Shown here piece after piece: positions 60,742 to 64,000 of a stretch of 64,000 bases of DNA; the first letter of the stretch is position 1, and each line of letters starts with the position of its first letter. The position numbers and the translations under genes are program-made. The notes beneath the pieces were generated by a model. It worked only from the letters and a program-made list of their open reading frames with translations. It did no database searches and was not told the DNA's origin. Source of the stretch: Clostridium_AD frigoriphilum (GTDB lineage Bacteria; Bacillota; Clostridia; Clostridiales; Clostridiaceae). The stretch spans positions 186,001 to 250,000 of the forward strand of contig NZ_JAZHFS010000004.1 in the NCBI RefSeq assembly GCF_036541405.1. Direction: 5' to 3'.

Positions 60742-62367
60742 TTAATTATTAATAGTTGAGGTTTTAGTTATGCTACTTGCCGGATCTATTAATGTAATAC
60801 TGATTGGTTTAGAAGCATCATAGGAAGCTGCAAATGTTATAGTACCTGTCCCAGTTAATGGATCCAAGGTTATTGATGAATTTACAGATGCAGCTGCCTT
60901 TATTTGGGAAGCTGGAATTTTTTGAGTGATGTTTATACCAGCTGTATTTAATATTTTGTATTTGAATGTAGCTGTGTTATTCCCTGTATTTGTTAATTGA
61001 GTTGACACAAGATCAATTTTGGATACAGCTGAAGCATTTACCCCAGTTGGTCTAAGTGCAGTTGAATCAACAGTTATTGCAGTATTATCAGATTTTATGA
61101 GTGTAGCGCCATCAGTGCTATCACCAACCGCAACATATCCACCATCCGAAGTCTGCTGCACAGACTTAAACTTATCACCACACTTTGCGCCGCCGAAGCT
61201 CTTGAACCACTCGCTGGTTCCGCCTTTGTTGAATTTAACAAGAAGCATCTTCTCATATCCCGCTACAAGGTAGCCACCTGTTGAGAAAGATGTGCCTGCC
61301 GCTACATATCCACCATCCGAAGTCTGCTGTACACTACAGAACTCCGAGCCAGCAAAACCTGAGTCGCTAAAGTTCTTGATCCATTCAGTGGTGCCACTTT
61401 TGTTGAATTTGATGATAATCGCGCCACCTGTGCCTTTATTGCTAACTCCAGTAAAATCGCCGTCGGTTGACGCAGAATAAGCTGCTGCGATATACCCACC
61501 ATCTGAAGTCTGCTGCACACTATTTAATCTATCACGATCCGAGCCGCCGACATCCTTGATCCATTCAGTAGCGCCGCTTTTATTGAATTTGATAAGAATA
61601 GCATCATCTGTACCTTTATTGCCAAATTTAGTATAACCCGCCGCGATATACCCACCGTCCGAAGTCTGCTGCACACTATCAAAGACATCGCTTTTCGTGC
61701 CTCCATTCTTGATCCATTCAGTGGTGCCATTTTTATCGAATTTTACAAGAATTGCGCCAGCGGAGCCCTTATTGCTAACTCCAGTAAAATCGCCGTTGCT
61801 GGACTCAGAATAACCCGCAGCTATATATCCGCCATCTAAGGTCTGCTGTACGGAATAAAATCTATCAATGTTTTTTCCTCCAATGTCCTTAATCCATTCG
61901 GTAGTACCGTTTTTGTTAAATTTGATGAGAGTCGCGTCGAGAGAGCCTTTATTACCAACTCCATCGAAATCACCGTCAGTTGACTCAGAACAACCCGCAG
62001 CGATATATCCGCCGTCCAAAGTCTGCTGCACACTATTAAACATATCACCTTTCGTGCCTCCGATAGATTTGATCCACCCAGTTGAACCATTGCTGTTGAA
62101 CTTAACGAGGGTCGCATCATCTAAGCCTTTATGGCTAACTCCGGCAAAATCGCCGTCTGCTGATTGAAAGGAGCCCGCAGCGATGTACCCCCCATCAGAA
62201 GTTTGTTGCACCGAGTCGAACGTATCAAAACCCGTGTTACTACCGAGAGCCTTCATAAAGTTCGATGTGTTGGAGGACGTCGCAGCACCCGCCGTGTTTG
62301 TCATCCCCGCCATGAGTGCAAAGCACATGGTCAACGAAGCCAGCATCTTTTTCTTTTTCATTATCAT
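60742..62367 (-). CDS. Secreted protein with seven propeller-like repeats and a C-terminal beta domain
   Basis: This 541-aa protein has a Sec signal peptide (about 1-30, ending TNTAGAA). Seven repeats of 50-65 residues follow (about 40-430), each with a core SVQQTSDGGYIAAG, a loop GDF-GV-NKG, DATLIKFNKNG and TEWIK. Seven units suggest a closed seven-bladed beta-propeller. A C-terminal beta-sandwich-like domain (about 435-541) follows, with no membrane anchor or sorting motif. Repeats 3 and 4 differ in loop length. GC content is near 45-50%, far above the window average, so recent transfer is likely. AAGGAG precedes ATG. Confidence 0.8.
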   Translation of the reverse strand: MIMKKKKMLASLTMCFALMAGMTNTAGAATSSNTSNFMKALGSNTGFDTFDSVQQTSDGGYIAAGSFQSADGDFAGVSHKGLDDATLVKFNSNGSTGWIKSIGGTKGDMFNSVQQTLDGGYIAAGCSESTDGDFDGVGNKGSLDATLIKFNKNGTTEWIKDIGGKNIDRFYSVQQTLDGGYIAAGYSESSNGDFTGVSNKGSAGAILVKFDKNGTTEWIKNGGTKSDVFDSVQQTSDGGYIAAGYTKFGNKGTDDAILIKFNKSGATEWIKDVGGSDRDRLNSVQQTSDGGYIAAAYSASTDGDFTGVSNKGTGGAIIIKFNKSGTTEWIKNFSDSGFAGSEFCSVQQTSDGGYVAAGTSFSTGGYLVAGYEKMLLVKFNKGGTSEWFKSFGGAKCGDKFKSVQQTSDGGYVAVGDSTDGATLIKSDNTAITVDSTALRPTGVNASAVSKIDLVSTQLTNTGNNTATFKYKILNTAGINITQKIPASQIKAAASVNSSITLDPLTGTGTITFAASYDASKPISITLIDPASSITKTSTINN

Positions 62368-62549
62368 ATTAGTGTTTCACTCCTTACCATTTAAATTTTA
62401 GCGATATAAATAAAATTTCGTTTTGTCATTTTATTATACCATTAAATACTATTTTTACAATCTTATAGGAGTGCGATGAACATAGCCATCAATCGTAGAT
62501 TTTGCAACATTGTATTCTTTTGAAAGGTGTTCTTCAACTCTAAAACCAA

Positions 62550-64000
62550 TCAATTCATGTCATCCCGAAGCGCGTCAATAATATTTTCTTTTTTTATCTT
62601 GCTAATGGAATACAGCATTGTAATGAACACCACAAATAGCACGCTGAACACACTGATTCCAATACTGACCCATGGGAACACAAAATTGATATCCGCACCG
62701 CCGCCAACCATCCCTTTGTAAATCAGCCAAGAAGAGATTACCGATATGGGAAGCCCGAAAAGCAACGCCCTCATTCCATAAAAGGCACACTCAAAATTCA
62801 TCATCTTTTGGAAATCGTGTTCAGACATCCCCATAGAGCGGAGCATGGCAAGCTCTCGCCGGCGCAGCTTGATATTAGTGGAAATTGTGTTGAACACATT
62901 AGCAATCGCAATCAGCGAAATCATAATTATAAAAGTATAAGCGAACACGTTGGCAATGAATACGTAATTGCGGCTCTCATCAAGCATTTTATTCACATTA
63001 TACAAGGTATACTCGGATGTAATTCCCGCACCCTTAATCATCTTTTCCATTTCAGTCACCGATTTCGAAGAATTCTTTGACCTAAAGGTTAATCCCATAT
63101 TCGCGTGGGTAGCAGGGGTTTCAAACTTCTCTTTTAGCTGATATGGGGCAACCATCATAAAAACGTATGGACTCGCCTTGTAAGAGTTCATTGGGAGCGG
63201 ATCAATCGGATATGCATCAACAAACGTAATGTTTATATTTTGCGCCTGCTTTATCTTCGGCTTGTCATTTATTTCGGGAGCGATTGTAAAATTCATAGAA
63301 CGACTTGCGAACATATCAATCATCTCGCTCTTCCCGTCTTTCGTGTTATCCACCTTTTTGACTTTCGCAACGGCGATCATTTTCGCATTTTGCCCGGTAT
63401 ATTCCTTTGCGGGCAAGCCCAAGCCTTTAATAAAATGCAGATATTCGCTGTCCTTAATAAACTGGATCTTCATTGGCAGATTAAGCGTTTTGTCCGGCAA
63501 ATTATAACCCGCGTATTTCCGGTAACGGTCTGAAAAGTTGCTTGCCTTAACCGCACATGAATACGTCATAATCGCTTGATACGAGCTTTCGTAAACACCG
63601 TCGGCGGTTTTCAATTTGTCGTAAAGGCGAAATATTTCGCTTTTGTTCATGTCCTGCGTGGAAAAACAGATGTCATAGTCACTGCCCACTACTGACCGTT
63701 CCGCCGCCTGTTTCATATCCGTTACAAAAGCACTGGTCGATATAAAAAGCACTACGCTTAAAATTAGTGATAGCACAATGCTGCGATAACGTTTCTTGTT
63801 TCTTTTAAAATTTTTTAGCGCAAGGGTTCCCTCCAAACCGTAAATACGCTGCGCCAGTTTTGACGTCTTCACGGCTTTTGATTCAACTTTGACCTCGCTT
63901 GTCTGGCGAATGCTCTCCATAACAGGAGTGCTTGCGGCCTTCTTGGCCGGGATATAGGCCGAAATCAGAATCGTAACCATGCTGACCGCCGCCGCAACGA
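62550..64000 (-). CDS. FtsX-domain ABC permease (C-terminal part, cut by window edge)
   Basis: The frame is open to the window edge (VAAAVSMVTILISAYIPAKK). 483 or more residues are visible: a helix near the edge, a linker (SIRQTSEVKVES), a helix, an external domain (about 80-330) and three helices with RRRELAMLRSMGMSEHDFQK. It is related to the second half of the permease at 28766-31402, which has RKREFAMLRAVGLTPKGLNK at the same place. GC content is near 47%. Its ATPase would lie outside the window. Confidence 0.88.
   Translation of the reverse strand, partial: VAAAVSMVTILISAYIPAKKAASTPVMESIRQTSEVKVESKAVKTSKLAQRIYGLEGTLALKNFKRNKKRYRSIVLSLILSVVLFISTSAFVTDMKQAAERSVVGSDYDICFSTQDMNKSEIFRLYDKLKTADGVYESSYQAIMTYSCAVKASNFSDRYRKYAGYNLPDKTLNLPMKIQFIKDSEYLHFIKGLGLPAKEYTGQNAKMIAVAKVKKVDNTKDGKSEMIDMFASRSMNFTIAPEINDKPKIKQAQNINITFVDAYPIDPLPMNSYKASPYVFMMVAPYQLKEKFETPATHANMGLTFRSKNSSKSVTEMEKMIKGAGITSEYTLYNVNKMLDESRNYVFIANVFAYTFIIMISLIAIANVFNTISTNIKLRRRELAMLRSMGMSEHDFQKMMNFECAFYGMRALLFGLPISVISSWLIYKGMVGGGADINFVFPWVSIGISVFSVLFVVFITMLYSISKIKKENIIDALRDDMN

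Noticed and set aside
61019..62401. Several plus-strand frames over the propeller gene with repeated PPSEVCCT segments
   Set aside because: They are the antisense of the repeat core and arise because the gene is repetitive and GC-richer.
1..64000. tRNA, rRNA, CRISPR arrays, known riboswitches, complete insertion sequences
   Set aside because: Both strands were read for cloverleaf 3' ends, regular spaced repeats, conserved riboswitch cores and transposase motifs; none was convincing.

Overview
The window is AT-rich (roughly 30% GC), uses strong AGGAGG-type ribosome binding sites and many TTG/GTG starts. Its families (PadR/DUF2812, LytTR/DUF3021, MerR-GyrI, YoaP-like, barnase/barstar, Bcr-type ABC exporters) point to a Clostridium-like Firmicute chromosome. 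No rRNA, tRNA, CRISPR array or complete insertion sequence was seen. Almost everything is accessory: one-component regulators, two-component systems, drug or peptide exporters, small acetyltransferases and alpha/beta hydrolases. About twenty genes are visibly broken, so the region reads as a turnover zone where resistance and regulatory cassettes are gained and decay.

Layout. 1-2.2 kb: end of a sensor kinase and a BcrAB-type ABC exporter with a response-regulator-like direct repeat in front. 2.3-5.7 kb: acetyltransferases, two of them broken, and a hydrolase. 6-9.3 kb: kinase, regulator and TPR lipoprotein operon on the minus strand. 9.5-10.6 kb: wreck of a sigma/anti-sigma pair and an AraC tail. 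10.6-12.4 kb: small membrane proteins and an orphan FtsX-like protein. 12.6-17.1 kb: PadR-MFS efflux module with matching palindromes, PEBP protein, MerR/SDR pair with a 19-bp-spacer promoter. 17.5-19.9 kb: small genes, an Xre/membrane-protein pair and a secreted barnase-type RNase with its barstar inhibitor. 20-27 kb: broken hydrolases, TetR, YbjQ, chloramphenicol acetyltransferase and AraC genes, plus an intact PadR/DUF2812 pair. 27-34 kb: esterase, sugar O-acetyltransferase, and a regulator-kinase-ATPase-permease operon. 34.7-37.5 kb: decayed second copy of the 14.6-15.9 kb segment and an integrase stub. 38-44 kb: two paralogous Xre-TPR regulators, a DUF2268 metalloprotease, MerR-GyrI and AraC-GyrI regulators. 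45-46.6 kb: inactivated GyrI/ABC operon and a YefM-like antitoxin stub. 47-59 kb: two cassettes, each LytTR - DUF3021 - membrane-anchored HGGPG-type hydrolase, flanking WYL, DJ-1, YoaP-like genes and a PadR-controlled ABC exporter. 59.5-64 kb: a polysaccharide deacetylase, a secreted protein with seven propeller-like repeats, and the end of a large FtsX-type permease; the last two are clearly richer in GC than the rest.

How the genes work together. Most intact modules pair a sensor or regulator with an exporter or envelope enzyme, and in several the operator can be read: PadR/MFS, PadR/ABC, PadR/DUF2812, MerR/SDR and MerR/DUF2268. The best candidates for something undescribed are (i) the duplicated LytTR-DUF3021-anchored hydrolase cassette and (ii) an unusual extended -10 promoter family (core TTTAYGGTAATTATGGTAT) that recurs before at least six separated loci, including both LytTR genes. 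All functions come from reading motifs by eye; no database search was run.
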